From Duganella callida (lineage in GTDB: Bacteria > Pseudomonadota > Gammaproteobacteria > Burkholderiales > Burkholderiaceae_D): 64,000 bases of DNA. Numbering within the stretch: position 1 is the first letter of the stretch; the number at the start of each line of letters is the position of its first letter. Under the pieces are notes generated by a model, which did no database searches, was not told where the DNA came from, and worked only from the letters and a program-made list of their open reading frames with translations. The DNA is taken from contig NZ_SPVG01000248.1 of NCBI RefSeq assembly GCF_004614165.1, positions 17,528-81,527 on the forward strand. The letters run 5' to 3'. The translations under genes were made by a program, and so were the position numbers. Of this stretch, positions 39,551-48,902 are shown in pieces.

Positions 39551-42500
39551 ATGGATCGCAAACTGATGGTGGCGGCCGTGCTGGCCGCCCTGTGCTCGGG
39601 CGCGTGGGCGCAGTGGGGACCGTACAACGCCGAATTCCCGGCGGCCAGTGACGGCTTGCTCAAAAAGCCCAGCCAGGGGGAGATCTTCGCCGCCGCCGTA
39701 CGCGGCGAGGCGGTACAGCCGTTCGGCATGAGCGGCTGGTTCAAACCGTCCGAGCCGGCGGCCGGCCGCACGCTGATGGCCGGCGTCAACGGCGGCGCGG
39801 CGGGAACGGGCTGGTTCATCTGCAGTGTCGACGGCAAGTTCGCATTTTGCGGATACGGCGTGGAAGTGGTCTCGGCGCAAACGCTGACCCCCAACGCATG
39901 GACCCACCTGGCCGCCAGCTACGACGGCAGACAGCTGACCCTTTACGCCAACGGCGACCCCGTCGCGCAGCGCGAAGTTGCGCTGCCGGCCGCTGAGGAC
40001 CGCTCGCGCCCTGTTGACGCGGTGGCGCGGACAGGGGCGTTTGCGCAAATCTCGCTGGCGCCGCGAAGCAAGGCGCTGACCGGATATGCCGGCCGCATCG
40101 CCGGCTTCACTGTCACCGGCGCGGCGCTGGGGGGCGAAGAGTTGCGCGCGGCGGCATCCACGCAGCCGCACGACGCGTTGATCAACTTCGAAACTGGCAG
40201 CCCGTCGTGGCCCATTCAGGTGCGTCAGATGTATGGCCAGGTGGCGCCGCAGGATCCCTGGACTTTGCCGAAATCCGGCTCGCCGCTGCAACCGCCGAAA
40301 GCCGTGGCAGCCTACGACGGCCCGCCACTGGCGCAGAACGCGCCCAATCTCTGGACGCTCAAATCCTGGCTGCTGCAGGCGGCGCCGGAGGTGCGCGCGA
40401 CGCCGGCACAAATCTCATCCAGCGCTTTCAATGCGGACGGCTGGTACACGGCCACCACGCCGGGCACCGTGCTGACCACGCTGGTCGACCGCGGTGTCTA
40501 TCCCGATCCGGATTATGGTCTCAATAATCTCGCCATTCCCGAGTCGCTGAACAAGCAGGATTACTGGTACCGCACCGCGTTTGATCTGCCGGTGGGATTC
40601 AAGGCCGGGCAGCACCTGTTTGTCACCTTCAAAGGCGTCAACTACGAGGCGGAAGTCTGGATCAATGGCCGCAAACTGGGGGGAATGAAGGGCGCCTTCG
40701 TGCGTGGCACCTTCGACATCAGTCCATATGTGAAGGCCAGAGCGCGCAACGTCATCGCCGTCAGGGTCTCGCCACCGCCGCATCCCGGCATCCCGCAGGA
40801 GGAATCGCTGACCGCCGGCGTTGGCGAAAACGGCGGTACGCTGGCGCAGGATGGTCCTACCTTCATCGCGTCCGAGGGCTGGGACTGGATTCCTTCGGTC
40901 CGCGACCGCAACACCGGCTTGTGGCAGGACGTGATGCTGCATGCCACCCGTGACCTGAAACTTGGGGATGCGCAGATCGTCACCGCGCTGCCCAAGGCCG
41001 ACAACAGCGAGGCGGACGTCAGTATCGAGGTGCCGGTGACCAACCTCTCCAGGGCCCCGTTGCGCACCACGCTGCGCGCCACCATCAGTCGTCGCGACGG
41101 CAGCATGAAGCCGATCCAGATAACGAAAGAGTTTACCCTGGCGCCGGGCGAACGCAGCCTGCGCTTCGATACGCTCAAACTGAAGAACCCCAAACTGTGG
41201 TGGCCGAATGGTTACGGCGCCCCCGATCTGCATGAGCTGAAGCTGGAAGTGGTGCAGGGCGGCCAGGTATCCGACCTGTCGACCACCCGCTTCGGCGTGC
41301 GCGCGGTCACTTACGAACTGTCGCTGGTCGATCAGGGTGGTCACTTGCGCCGCGTGGAAGCCGACTTTGTCAAGGGCCGCGAACTGGGTGTGCGCATCAC
41401 AGATGGCCGCCATCAGGCCATCCATAAGCTCCCGGACAACAACTGGGCCACGGGCCTGCGCCCCGAAGCGGAAAATACGGCCGCCATCAAGCCGCTGCCT
41501 GAGACCTCGCTGGCGCCGTTCCTGGTGATCAAAGTGAACGGCGTACGTATCGCCGCGCGCGGCGGCAACTGGGGCACCGAGGACTGGCGCAAACGCGTCG
41601 AACGCGAGCGGCTGGAGCCTTACTTCCGCCTGCACCGCGATGCCAACGTCAACATCATCCGCAACTGGGTTGGACAGAATACGGAAGACGCCTTCTACGA
41701 TCTGGCCGACGAATACGGGCTGATGGTGCTGAACGATTTCTGGGCCTCCACCCAGGACTACAACCTGGAACCGCAGGACGTCAACCTGTTCATGGAGAAC
41801 GCCAGCGATGTGGTAAAGCGCTACCGCAACCACCCATCGGTGGTGCTGTGGTTCGGCCGTAACGAGGGCGTGCCGCAGCCGGTGCTGAACGAGCAGCTGG
41901 AGTCCATGATCTACAAACTGGATGGCACTCGTTGGTACACCGGCAGCTCCAACCGCATCAATCTGCAGAACAGCGGTCCTTATAACTACCAGCCGGCTGC
42001 CAGTTATTTCACCGATCATGCCAAAGGCTTTTCGGTCGAAGTGGGCACGCAATCGTTCCCGACGCTGGAATCCATCCAGGCCACCGTGCCGTCCACCGAT
42101 CTGTGGCCGCTGGGCGATACCGTTGCTTATCACGACTGGCACCCGGACGGCAATGGTGGCGTCAAGTCCTTCAACAAGGCCATGGAGACCGAATACGGCG
42201 CGCCATCTTCGCTGGCGGACTTCGAGCGCAAGGCGCAGCTGATGAACTACGAGAGCCACCGCGCCATCTTCGAAGGCATGAATGCCGGCCTGTGGACGCA
42301 GAACAGCGGCCGCATGCTGTGGATGACGCAGCCGGCCTGGCCGAGCACCATGTGGCAGATCCTCAGCCACGATTACGACACGCATGCCGCCTTCTACGGC
42401 GTGAAGAGTGCGGCGGAACCGGTACACGTGCAACTGAACCTGCCGGATCATCGCCTGCAGGTGGTGAACAATCCGCAGACGGCGTTGAAATGCGCCAACC

Positions 42501-43708
42501 TCACCTGGGTGGCGTGGGACGTGAGCGGCAAATTGGTCGGCAACGCCATCATTCCCGTCACGGCGCCCGCCGGCGGGCTGTCCGCACCGGCCGACATCGG
42601 ACTGGATGCGCTGCTGGCCAAATACAGGCAGCTGATCTTGCGCGTCAGCGTGCGTGATGTGAACAACCAGCTGATCACGCAGAACGTCTACTGGCCGAGC
42701 GCCACGCCGCAGGATCATCAGGCGCTGAACCAGCTGCCGCAGGTGCCGCTCAGCGTCGCCGCGCGCTGGGGCAAGGCGGAGATTGCGGGCGAACGCCAGC
42801 TCGACGTCACCTTGCTGAACCGCGACGCCGCCCCGGCGTTGCTCGGCAAACTGACGCTGTTAAAGTCGGACGGTACGCGCATCCTGCCGGTCTACTACTC
42901 CGACAATTATCTGTCGCTGCCGCCCGGTGAAAACCGTTTGGTAAAGATCAGTTTCAAGGCAGAGGGCGATGTGAAGCTGGATCTGCGCGGCTGGAATGTG
43001 GCGCCACAGTCGCTGGCCGTCGACAGCCGCTCCGGTCTCGCGGGGGATGGCGGTGTTTGCAGCACCACCCCGTCCCCGCGCCAGATCGATTATCAGTGGA
43101 TGTCGCGCGAACGCTGGCGGCAGATGTACGCGGAAGACGTGGCGGTTGCCGACCAGGGGAATGTCGACCTGCTGTTTGTCGGCGACTCGATTACGGAGGG
43201 CTGGAACCAGGATGTCTGGAACAAGTCCTTCGGCGGCTGGCGCGCGGCCAACTTCGGCATCGGCGGCGATCATACCGGTAACGTGTTGTGGCGGCTGCAG
43301 AACGGGCATGCGGAGAAGCTGCATCCCAAGGCGGTCGTGCTGACCATTGGCGTCAACAACTTCTCCTTCTGCAGCGCGTCGCCGGAGCAGGCTTTCGAGG
43401 GCATCAAGCTGGTGGTGGTGCAGTTGCGCAAGCTGTATCCTGAGGCGCGCATCCTGCTGAACGCGGTGCTGCCGCACGGGCAGACGCCGCAAAGCCCGGA
43501 GCGCATGCGGGTGGCGGAACTGAACCGCATGGTCGCCACGCTGAACGACGGCCAGCATGTGTTCTACCATGACTATGGCCAGCGCTTCCTGCGGGCGAAC
43601 GGCGAGATGTCACCGCAGGTGATGGGTGACTTCCTGCATCCGACCGTGCAAGGCTATCAGATATGGGCGGACGCCATGCTGCCGGATATACGCCAATTGA
43701 TGAAGTAG
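39551..43708 (+). CDS. three-module LamG - GH2 beta-mannosidase-like - SGNH esterase
   Basis: 1385 residues with signal peptide (MDRKLMVAAVLAALCSGAWA). Residues about 55-220 form a LamG/concanavalin-like domain (SGWFKPSEPAAGRTLM; NAWTHLAASYDGRQLTLYANG). Residues about 250-1130 are a GH2 enzyme: sugar-binding domain, acid/base Glu772 in LWFGRNEG and nucleophile Glu830 in FSVEVGTQS. This resembles the beta-mannosidase / exo-glucosaminidase / endo-beta-mannosidase branch. Residues about 1175-1385 are an SGNH esterase (FVGDSITEGW, Ser1213; IGGDHTGNVLWR; ILTIGVNN-like LTIGVNNFSF; DFLHPTVQGY). Suggested role: trimming and deacetylating mannan oligosaccharides. Confidence 0.85.
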   Translation: MDRKLMVAAVLAALCSGAWAQWGPYNAEFPAASDGLLKKPSQGEIFAAAVRGEAVQPFGMSGWFKPSEPAAGRTLMAGVNGGAAGTGWFICSVDGKFAFCGYGVEVVSAQTLTPNAWTHLAASYDGRQLTLYANGDPVAQREVALPAAEDRSRPVDAVARTGAFAQISLAPRSKALTGYAGRIAGFTVTGAALGGEELRAAASTQPHDALINFETGSPSWPIQVRQMYGQVAPQDPWTLPKSGSPLQPPKAVAAYDGPPLAQNAPNLWTLKSWLLQAAPEVRATPAQISSSAFNADGWYTATTPGTVLTTLVDRGVYPDPDYGLNNLAIPESLNKQDYWYRTAFDLPVGFKAGQHLFVTFKGVNYEAEVWINGRKLGGMKGAFVRGTFDISPYVKARARNVIAVRVSPPPHPGIPQEESLTAGVGENGGTLAQDGPTFIASEGWDWIPSVRDRNTGLWQDVMLHATRDLKLGDAQIVTALPKADNSEADVSIEVPVTNLSRAPLRTTLRATISRRDGSMKPIQITKEFTLAPGERSLRFDTLKLKNPKLWWPNGYGAPDLHELKLEVVQGGQVSDLSTTRFGVRAVTYELSLVDQGGHLRRVEADFVKGRELGVRITDGRHQAIHKLPDNNWATGLRPEAENTAAIKPLPETSLAPFLVIKVNGVRIAARGGNWGTEDWRKRVERERLEPYFRLHRDANVNIIRNWVGQNTEDAFYDLADEYGLMVLNDFWASTQDYNLEPQDVNLFMENASDVVKRYRNHPSVVLWFGRNEGVPQPVLNEQLESMIYKLDGTRWYTGSSNRINLQNSGPYNYQPAASYFTDHAKGFSVEVGTQSFPTLESIQATVPSTDLWPLGDTVAYHDWHPDGNGGVKSFNKAMETEYGAPSSLADFERKAQLMNYESHRAIFEGMNAGLWTQNSGRMLWMTQPAWPSTMWQILSHDYDTHAAFYGVKSAAEPVHVQLNLPDHRLQVVNNPQTALKCANLTWVAWDVSGKLVGNAIIPVTAPAGGLSAPADIGLDALLAKYRQLILRVSVRDVNNQLITQNVYWPSATPQDHQALNQLPQVPLSVAARWGKAEIAGERQLDVTLLNRDAAPALLGKLTLLKSDGTRILPVYYSDNYLSLPPGENRLVKISFKAEGDVKLDLRGWNVAPQSLAVDSRSGLAGDGGVCSTTPSPRQIDYQWMSRERWRQMYAEDVAVADQGNVDLLFVGDSITEGWNQDVWNKSFGGWRAANFGIGGDHTGNVLWRLQNGHAEKLHPKAVVLTIGVNNFSFCSASPEQAFEGIKLVVVQLRKLYPEARILLNAVLPHGQTPQSPERMRVAELNRMVATLNDGQHVFYHDYGQRFLRANGEMSPQVMGDFLHPTVQGYQIWADAMLPDIRQLMK

Positions 43709-43711
43709 AAG

Positions 43712-44188
43712 ATGGGCGCAACAAGGGCGGCCGGCACCGGCCGCAATCTGGTGCGCAGCCGCGGCATGAGCTTTTATCCGAATTTTGAGGGGACGCGCCT
43801 GAGCGCCGATGTGCAGGCCAGCGGTTCGAGAAGTTATCTGGGCGTGATCGTGGATGGTGTCGCACGCCAGGTTCGCCTGGCGGAACGGCGCCAGACCTTG
43901 AAGCTGGCGGAAAACCTGCCCGCCGGGCCGCATACGCTGGAAATCGTCAACCGCACCGAAACCTGGCTGTGCACCGCGACGTTGCTGGATTTTGTCACCG
44001 CAGAAAAGCAGGCCGCGCTACGCCGCTATATCGAGGAAACGGTGCGCATCATCGGAGACCGGCGCGTGCATGCGGTTGCGTCGACAGGCTATCCGGGCGA
44101 CGCCATCGATGCGCATCCGACCAAAGAGCGGCACATCAGCATGACCAACGATCTGCTGCCGCAGGTCCGCGCCGTCATGCACTGGTGA
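43712..44188 (+). pseudogene. CE2 acetyl-esterase remnant lacking its catalytic core
   Basis: 158 residues. Residues 10-90 match the CE2 N-terminal jelly-roll (NFEGTRLSADVQ; YLGVIVDGVARQV; LPAGPHTLEIVNRTE). The last 25 match the CE2 C-terminal end (DAHPTKERHISM, LLPQVRAVMHW), including the catalytic DxxH block. The central SGNH segment with GDSxT and roughly 150 residues between is missing, without a frameshift, and no signal peptide is present. I read this as an in-frame deletion product; a functional short domain is a less likely alternative. It begins 3 bases after the preceding gene and overlaps the convergent lrgB stop by 14 bases. Confidence 0.65.
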
Positions 44189-44858
44189 GCACGTGACCCA
44201 GCCAGGGCGCCAGCAGCACCATCAGCACGCCGCTGAAGATCATGGTGAGGCTCGCGACCGCGCCTTCCTGCGGACCGATGGTGCGCGCCTTGCTCAAGCC
44301 GAAGCCGTGCGCCGCCGCGCCGAACGGCGCACCGCGCGCAATCCGCATCCTTAAAGGCAGCAGCGCGAGCAGCGCCTGACCAAGCAGGATGCCGAACAGG
44401 CCGGTGATCACCACGAACACGCCGGTCAATTGCGCCGAGCCGCCCAGATGGCGTGTGGCTTCGAGCGCAAACGGCGTGGACACCGACCGCGCCAGCAGGC
44501 TTTGCGCCATGCTGCCGTGCAGGCCGAGAAGACGGTCCAGCAGCAGCGTACTGCCGACCGACGCCACAATCCCGGCGACGCTGCCCAGGCCCAGCGCCAG
44601 CCAATGCTCCCTGATCAGTTCACGGTACTGGTAAATCGGCAGCGCAAACGCCACTGTCGCCGGACCAAGCAGCCATGGCAGCCAGCGCGTGTCGCCGAAA
44701 TAGACCGGGAACGGTGTCGATGACAGCTGCACCACCGCGATCAGCACCGCCGAGGTAAAGACGGCTGGCGTCAGCCAGATGCGCGGATAACGTTTGTGTA
44801 CCGCCACGTTCGCATAAAACAGCGCCACCGTCAGCAGCAGGAACAGGAAGGGCTTCAT
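44175..44858 (-). CDS. lrgB: LrgB/CidB-family inner-membrane protein
   Basis: 227 residues with about seven hydrophobic segments. Conserved LrgB features: WLLGPATVAFALPIYQYRELI, SVSTPFALEATRHLGGSAQLTGVFVVITGLFG, and RGAPFGAAAHGFGLSKA near the end. The family works with LrgA/CidA and has been tied to murein-hydrolase control and to export of small acids. Its ATG overlaps the lrgA stop (ATGA at 44858-44855). Confidence 0.9.
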   Translation of the reverse strand: MKPFLFLLLTVALFYANVAVHKRYPRIWLTPAVFTSAVLIAVVQLSSTPFPVYFGDTRWLPWLLGPATVAFALPIYQYRELIREHWLALGLGSVAGIVASVGSTLLLDRLLGLHGSMAQSLLARSVSTPFALEATRHLGGSAQLTGVFVVITGLFGILLGQALLALLPLRMRIARGAPFGAAAHGFGLSKARTIGPQEGAVASLTMIFSGVLMVLLAPWLGHVLTSA

Positions 44859-45259
44859 GCCGTCGCTCCGCGTTGTGCACGCAGACGGCGCAAGCGGCGA
44901 CCGCGTTCGAAGCGGCACACCCATTCCACGGTAAATGCGGTGGCCAGCATTACGCAGGTGAAGCCGATGCCGATGGCAAGAAACAGCTGCACGCCCTGCG
45001 CTTCCAGCAGGCCGGTGAACTGCACCACCGACACCACCAGCGGCACAAAGAACAGCAGCATGTTGGACAGCAGCCAGTCTGCGCCATGCGAAATGGCGGT
45101 GGGACGCACCACGCCGCCCAGCAGCAGAGCGATCATCACCATCAGCCCGACCACGCCACCGGAAAACGGCAGGCCAAGCCAGGCCGCGGCGCGGTCGGCT
45201 GCATACCAGGCCACGGTCAGCGCCAATACCTGCATCACAGTGTAGACAAGTCGTTTCAT
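44855..45259 (-). CDS. lrgA: LrgA/CidA-family holin-like protein
   Basis: 134 residues with four membrane helices (VMQVLALTVAWYAADRAAAWL; GGVVGLMVMIALLLGG; LLSNMLLFFVPLVVSVVQF; FLAIGIGFTCVMLATAFTVEW) and a very basic tail (RRLRRLRAQR). The FVPLVVSV segment is the family signature. Forms an operon with lrgB and is divergent from a LysR regulator, an arrangement typical of cid/lrg loci. Confidence 0.88.
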   Translation of the reverse strand: MKRLVYTVMQVLALTVAWYAADRAAAWLGLPFSGGVVGLMVMIALLLGGVVRPTAISHGADWLLSNMLLFFVPLVVSVVQFTGLLEAQGVQLFLAIGIGFTCVMLATAFTVEWVCRFERGRRLRRLRAQRGATA

Positions 45260-45289
45260 GTTGCCATTCTAGGCAAGGCGGCATGAAAG

Positions 45290-45309
45290 ATAAAATGAAT
45301 TAAAATTAT
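45290..45309. promoter_or_regulatory. possible LysR-regulator binding dyad
   Basis: ATAA (45290-45293) and TTAT (45306-45309) form an AT-rich dyad in the 77-base gap between divergent lrgA and the LysR gene. LysR proteins usually bind such interrupted dyads. No experimental or comparative support. Confidence 0.3.
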
Positions 45310-45336
45310 GAAAATCATTCGATATTGGAATACATC

Positions 45337-46224
45337 ATGGATATCCGTGCGCTGCGCTATTTCGTCGCCGTGGTCGAGCAGCAGAGCTTCAGTCGCGCCG
45401 CCGAGCGCCTGCACGTGACGCAGCCCACCGTCAGCAAGATGATTCAACAGCTGGAGCAGTCGCTCGATCTGACGCTGCTGGAACGCGTCGGCAAGCGCTT
45501 CACGCTGACCGATGCTGGCAACGTCGTGCTGCTGCGCGGCCGGGCGCTGCTGGCCATGCGCGAAGAAATGGGCGTGGAGCTGGAAGACCTGCAGCAGCTG
45601 CGGCGTGGTGACCTGCGGCTGGGCGTCACCCAGCAGTCGCACGCGCCGCTGGCGCCGTTGCTGGCGGCCTATCACAAGCGGCATCCGCAGATCGAACTGA
45701 AACTGTTCGAGGGCGGCGCGCAGAGCATCGCCGACGATTTGCGCAGCGGCGTGCTCGAAATGGGCACCCTGCTGGACCATGCGTCCACCGCCGCCATCTG
45801 GCAGGAATTCGACTCATTCCCCCTGCTGTCCTCGCCCATGTGCCTGTTGGCACCCGGGGATTCGCAATGGAACGGCAAGCGTACCGTTGCGTTGAAGGCG
45901 CTGGCCGAATGTCCGTTCATCTTTTACGGCGAAGGTTTTGCGCTGAACGACATCATTGCGCAGGCCTGCCTGCGCGCCGGCTTCACGCCACGCATCACGG
46001 GCCGCAGTGGGCAATGGGATTTCGTGGCGTCGCTGGTGCGGCTGGGCGTGGGCATCACGCTGCTGCCCAAGGTGTTTTGCGATACGCTGGAGAAGGGCCA
46101 GTTCACGGTGGTGAGACTGGAGGAACCGGCCCTGGACTGGAAGCTGATGCTGGCCTGGCGGCGCGGCGGACATCTTTCGTTCGCCGCGCGCGCCTGGCTG
46201 GAGCTGGTGCGGAGTAAGGCCTAG
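45337..46224 (+). CDS. LysR-family regulator (CidR-like)
   Basis: 295 residues. N-terminal winged HTH: MDIRALRYFVAVVEQQSFSR, AAERLHVTQPTVSKMIQQLE. The effector domain follows (LAPLLAAYHKRHPQIELKLFEGG). ATG 45337 is the family start; the frame is open to a TTG 12 bases earlier. Position divergent from lrgA-lrgB suggests it controls that pair. Its stop overlaps the convergent TonB receptor stop by 4 bases. Confidence 0.9.
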   Translation: MDIRALRYFVAVVEQQSFSRAAERLHVTQPTVSKMIQQLEQSLDLTLLERVGKRFTLTDAGNVVLLRGRALLAMREEMGVELEDLQQLRRGDLRLGVTQQSHAPLAPLLAAYHKRHPQIELKLFEGGAQSIADDLRSGVLEMGTLLDHASTAAIWQEFDSFPLLSSPMCLLAPGDSQWNGKRTVALKALAECPFIFYGEGFALNDIIAQACLRAGFTPRITGRSGQWDFVASLVRLGVGITLLPKVFCDTLEKGQFTVVRLEEPALDWKLMLAWRRGGHLSFAARAWLELVRSKA

Positions 46225-48902
46225 AAGTTGGCGCCGATGCGGAAGCCGTACATGCGCGGCTCGATGTAGTTGGCCTTCATGAAGCCGCCGAAGACCGAGT
46301 CGGTATTGGTCTTGGCATGGCTGTCGCTCAGGTTACGCACGTACAGCTCCGCGTGCCATTTGTCGTCCGGCGACTCCAGCTTGACCGACGCTTCCCCGGT
46401 CGCATACGCCTTCTGATAGCGGCCGATGTGGGCGAAGTCCGTGTTCAGCAGATCGAAGTACGCCTTGTCGCGCCAGTTCACCTTGACGTACGGCGTGACG
46501 CGGTAGCCGCTGTCCAGCACGAATTCCTGCGCAAAGTTCAGGTTGAGCTGGTACTTCGGCGTATTCGGCAGGTGGTTGCCGTCGATGTTGGCCAGACGGC
46601 GCCCCAGCAGCGTCTTGTCCGGGCCATTGTAGACCGACGGGCAGGCCGGCAGCCCCAGTTCCACACGCACGTCGCACTGGTAGTCGTCGCTGTACGAATT
46701 GAAGTCGTGCACGCTGGTGTTGATGAAGGCGAAACCGCCGCCGAGACGCGCACCGCGCCATGGCCGGTAATCCCATTCGACTTCCAGACCGGGGATATTG
46801 ACGCGGCCGACGTTGATGGTGCGCCAGGTTTCATACACATCGCACTTGGGCTGATCGGACGGGCAGGGCAGGCCGTTGTCCGGAATGATCTGGTTGACGA
46901 AATAAGTGCCGGTCAGCTGCATGCCCTTGTAGCGCATGAAGAAGGCGGTGGTCGACAGGTTCAGCGTATTGTCCAGGAACTTGCCCTTGAAGCCCAGCTC
47001 ATAGTTGGTGACCGTCTCCGGATCGTAAGGCAGGAAGGTGACCACGCCCGGTTTGCCGTCGGCGCACATGTGGTAGTTGCAGCTGTCGGTCTTGTCGGCG
47101 AAGCCGCCGGCCTTGTAGCCGGTGGAGATGGAGCCGTACACCATCTTGCTGCTGTCGATCTGCTTCTGCAGGCCGAGGCGCCAGGTGACCTTGTTCCAGG
47201 TCTGCTTATGGTCGTTGGAGGTCGGCGCGCCATACAGGCTGTAGGCCGCGACACTACCGCCCATGCCCGGCAGCAGATCGGTGCCGTCGTGGACGTGGAA
47301 GCCCGGCGTGCCCGGCGTTCCCTGCGAGTACCAGCCGTTGTAGTAGGCCGGATTGCCGATCCAGTTGGCGCCGTAGACCTGGCCGCCCTTGTCTTCCTTG
47401 CTATCGAGGCTGTAGCGCGCGCCCACGGTCGCGGTCCAGGTGGGGATGAACTGCCAGTCGGCCTGCGCGAAGGCGGCCTTGGCGTCTACCTGGCGGTTGG
47501 GCTGGTGATACAGCACGCTGCCGACATCGCCATAGGGCTTCTGGATGGTGTTGGTCATCTCGTAGTCGATGGCGTTCCGCTCGTGCATCCAGAACAGGCC
47601 CGCCACGTATTTCAGGCCGCCCAGCTGCTGCTTGAGCTGCGCCTCGTGCACGGTGGACAGGTAGCGTGAATCCAGCGTGTGGTGATAGGAGTCGGTCAGC
47701 GGCCAGGTGCCCCAGTTGCCGTCCACGGTATTCGGATAGGCGCCGTTGATCTGGAACGGCGCGGCGTTCTGCATGCCCTTGTCGTCGTCGGTGAGTTCCT
47801 CGCGGCGCTGGTCGGCGACCTGGAAGCTGTAGTCGAAGCTGGTGTGGTCGTTGATATTCCAGTTCACACCCGATCGCAGCGTACGTATCTTCATGTCGAT
47901 GTGGCCGGGGACGTTGACGTTGATGTCCCACTTGCCCTGATCCGGGGTGCAGGCGTAGCGCGTGCCGGCGCCGGCGTCGCAGTCGCGGAAGGCGGAGCCG
48001 CCGGCGCTGGAGTCCTGGAACTCCTCGTATGCCGCCTTGACCGACACGTCGCGGTTCACCTTCAGCAGCGCGGTCAAACGGCCGGCCCATTCGTTCTGGT
48101 TGGTGTAGTAGTCGCTCGGGCCGATATAGCGGTTGAAGCGCTGGTCCACGTCCGGCTTGCCGTTCGGGATCCAGCCCAGCGCCGGTGCATTGGCTTCGCT
48201 GACGTCGCGGGTCTGGTGCGCATAACCGTCGCGCTTCACTTTCATGAAGGTGCCGCGCAGGGCCAGCATGTCGTTGACCACCCAGTTCTGCACCAGGTTT
48301 ACCTGCTTCTTGTTGTAGTTGCCGATGTCCAGATCGGCCTTGCCGTAATTGCCGGTGAAATCGGGCTTGGCGGGGATGACGTTGATGCTGCCGCCGGTGG
48401 AGTTGCGGCCGAACAGCGTGCCTTGCGGACCGCGCAGCACCTCCACCTGCTCCAGGTCGAACATCAGCGCCTGCGCACCCTGCGGGCGCGGCGAATACAT
48501 GCCGTCCACGTGGAAGCCGACGGCCGGGTCGCCGGTTTCGGTGAAGTTGGTCGAGGTGATGCCGCGGATGGTGATCTGCACCGCCGAATCCTGGCCGGTG
48601 TTCTCGATGGTCACGTTGGGGATGTCGCCGTTCAGGTCGCGCAGGCTGGTCACGCCCTGGCGGCTCAGCTGATCCTGCGTCACCGCCGTCACGGCCAGCG
48701 GTGTTTTCAGCAGCGAGGTCGAATAGCGGGTCGCGGTGACTTTCACTTCCGGGATCTGGTCGGCGCCGGTGGTGGCGGATGGTGCGGCGGCGGCGCTTCC
48801 TTCCGCGCTGTCGCTGGTCTGAGCCTGGGCGTTGACGCCGATGAGCGCGCAGGCGCCAGCAACGGCAAGACTCATCAGAGTCCTTCGTGTTGGATACAGC
48901 AT
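46221..48902 (-). CDS. TonB-dependent receptor
   Basis: 893 residues. Signal peptide MLYPTRRTLMSLAVAGACALIGVNAQA, a Ser/Ala-rich linker, TonB box region (IPEVKVTATRYS), and plug (TIRGITSTNFTETGDPAVGFHVDGMY; VEVLRGPQGTLFGRNSTGGSINVI). A large barrel follows, ending GFRIGANF. The LFGRNSTGG form is common in Sphingomonad/Xanthomonad-type receptors for plant-derived compounds. The 25-bp motif of the mannan locus lies about 100 bases upstream, which suggests uptake of mannan fragments; the ligand is otherwise unknown. Confidence 0.88.
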   Translation of the reverse strand: MLYPTRRTLMSLAVAGACALIGVNAQAQTSDSAEGSAAAAPSATTGADQIPEVKVTATRYSTSLLKTPLAVTAVTQDQLSRQGVTSLRDLNGDIPNVTIENTGQDSAVQITIRGITSTNFTETGDPAVGFHVDGMYSPRPQGAQALMFDLEQVEVLRGPQGTLFGRNSTGGSINVIPAKPDFTGNYGKADLDIGNYNKKQVNLVQNWVVNDMLALRGTFMKVKRDGYAHQTRDVSEANAPALGWIPNGKPDVDQRFNRYIGPSDYYTNQNEWAGRLTALLKVNRDVSVKAAYEEFQDSSAGGSAFRDCDAGAGTRYACTPDQGKWDINVNVPGHIDMKIRTLRSGVNWNINDHTSFDYSFQVADQRREELTDDDKGMQNAAPFQINGAYPNTVDGNWGTWPLTDSYHHTLDSRYLSTVHEAQLKQQLGGLKYVAGLFWMHERNAIDYEMTNTIQKPYGDVGSVLYHQPNRQVDAKAAFAQADWQFIPTWTATVGARYSLDSKEDKGGQVYGANWIGNPAYYNGWYSQGTPGTPGFHVHDGTDLLPGMGGSVAAYSLYGAPTSNDHKQTWNKVTWRLGLQKQIDSSKMVYGSISTGYKAGGFADKTDSCNYHMCADGKPGVVTFLPYDPETVTNYELGFKGKFLDNTLNLSTTAFFMRYKGMQLTGTYFVNQIIPDNGLPCPSDQPKCDVYETWRTINVGRVNIPGLEVEWDYRPWRGARLGGGFAFINTSVHDFNSYSDDYQCDVRVELGLPACPSVYNGPDKTLLGRRLANIDGNHLPNTPKYQLNLNFAQEFVLDSGYRVTPYVKVNWRDKAYFDLLNTDFAHIGRYQKAYATGEASVKLESPDDKWHAELYVRNLSDSHAKTNTDSVFGGFMKANYIEPRMYGFRIGANF

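Noticed and set aside
37988-40411. 807-codon minus-strand open frame across the GH5 gene and promoter region
   Set aside because: It crosses two real plus-strand genes and the operator region, with no recognisable domain or ribosome site.
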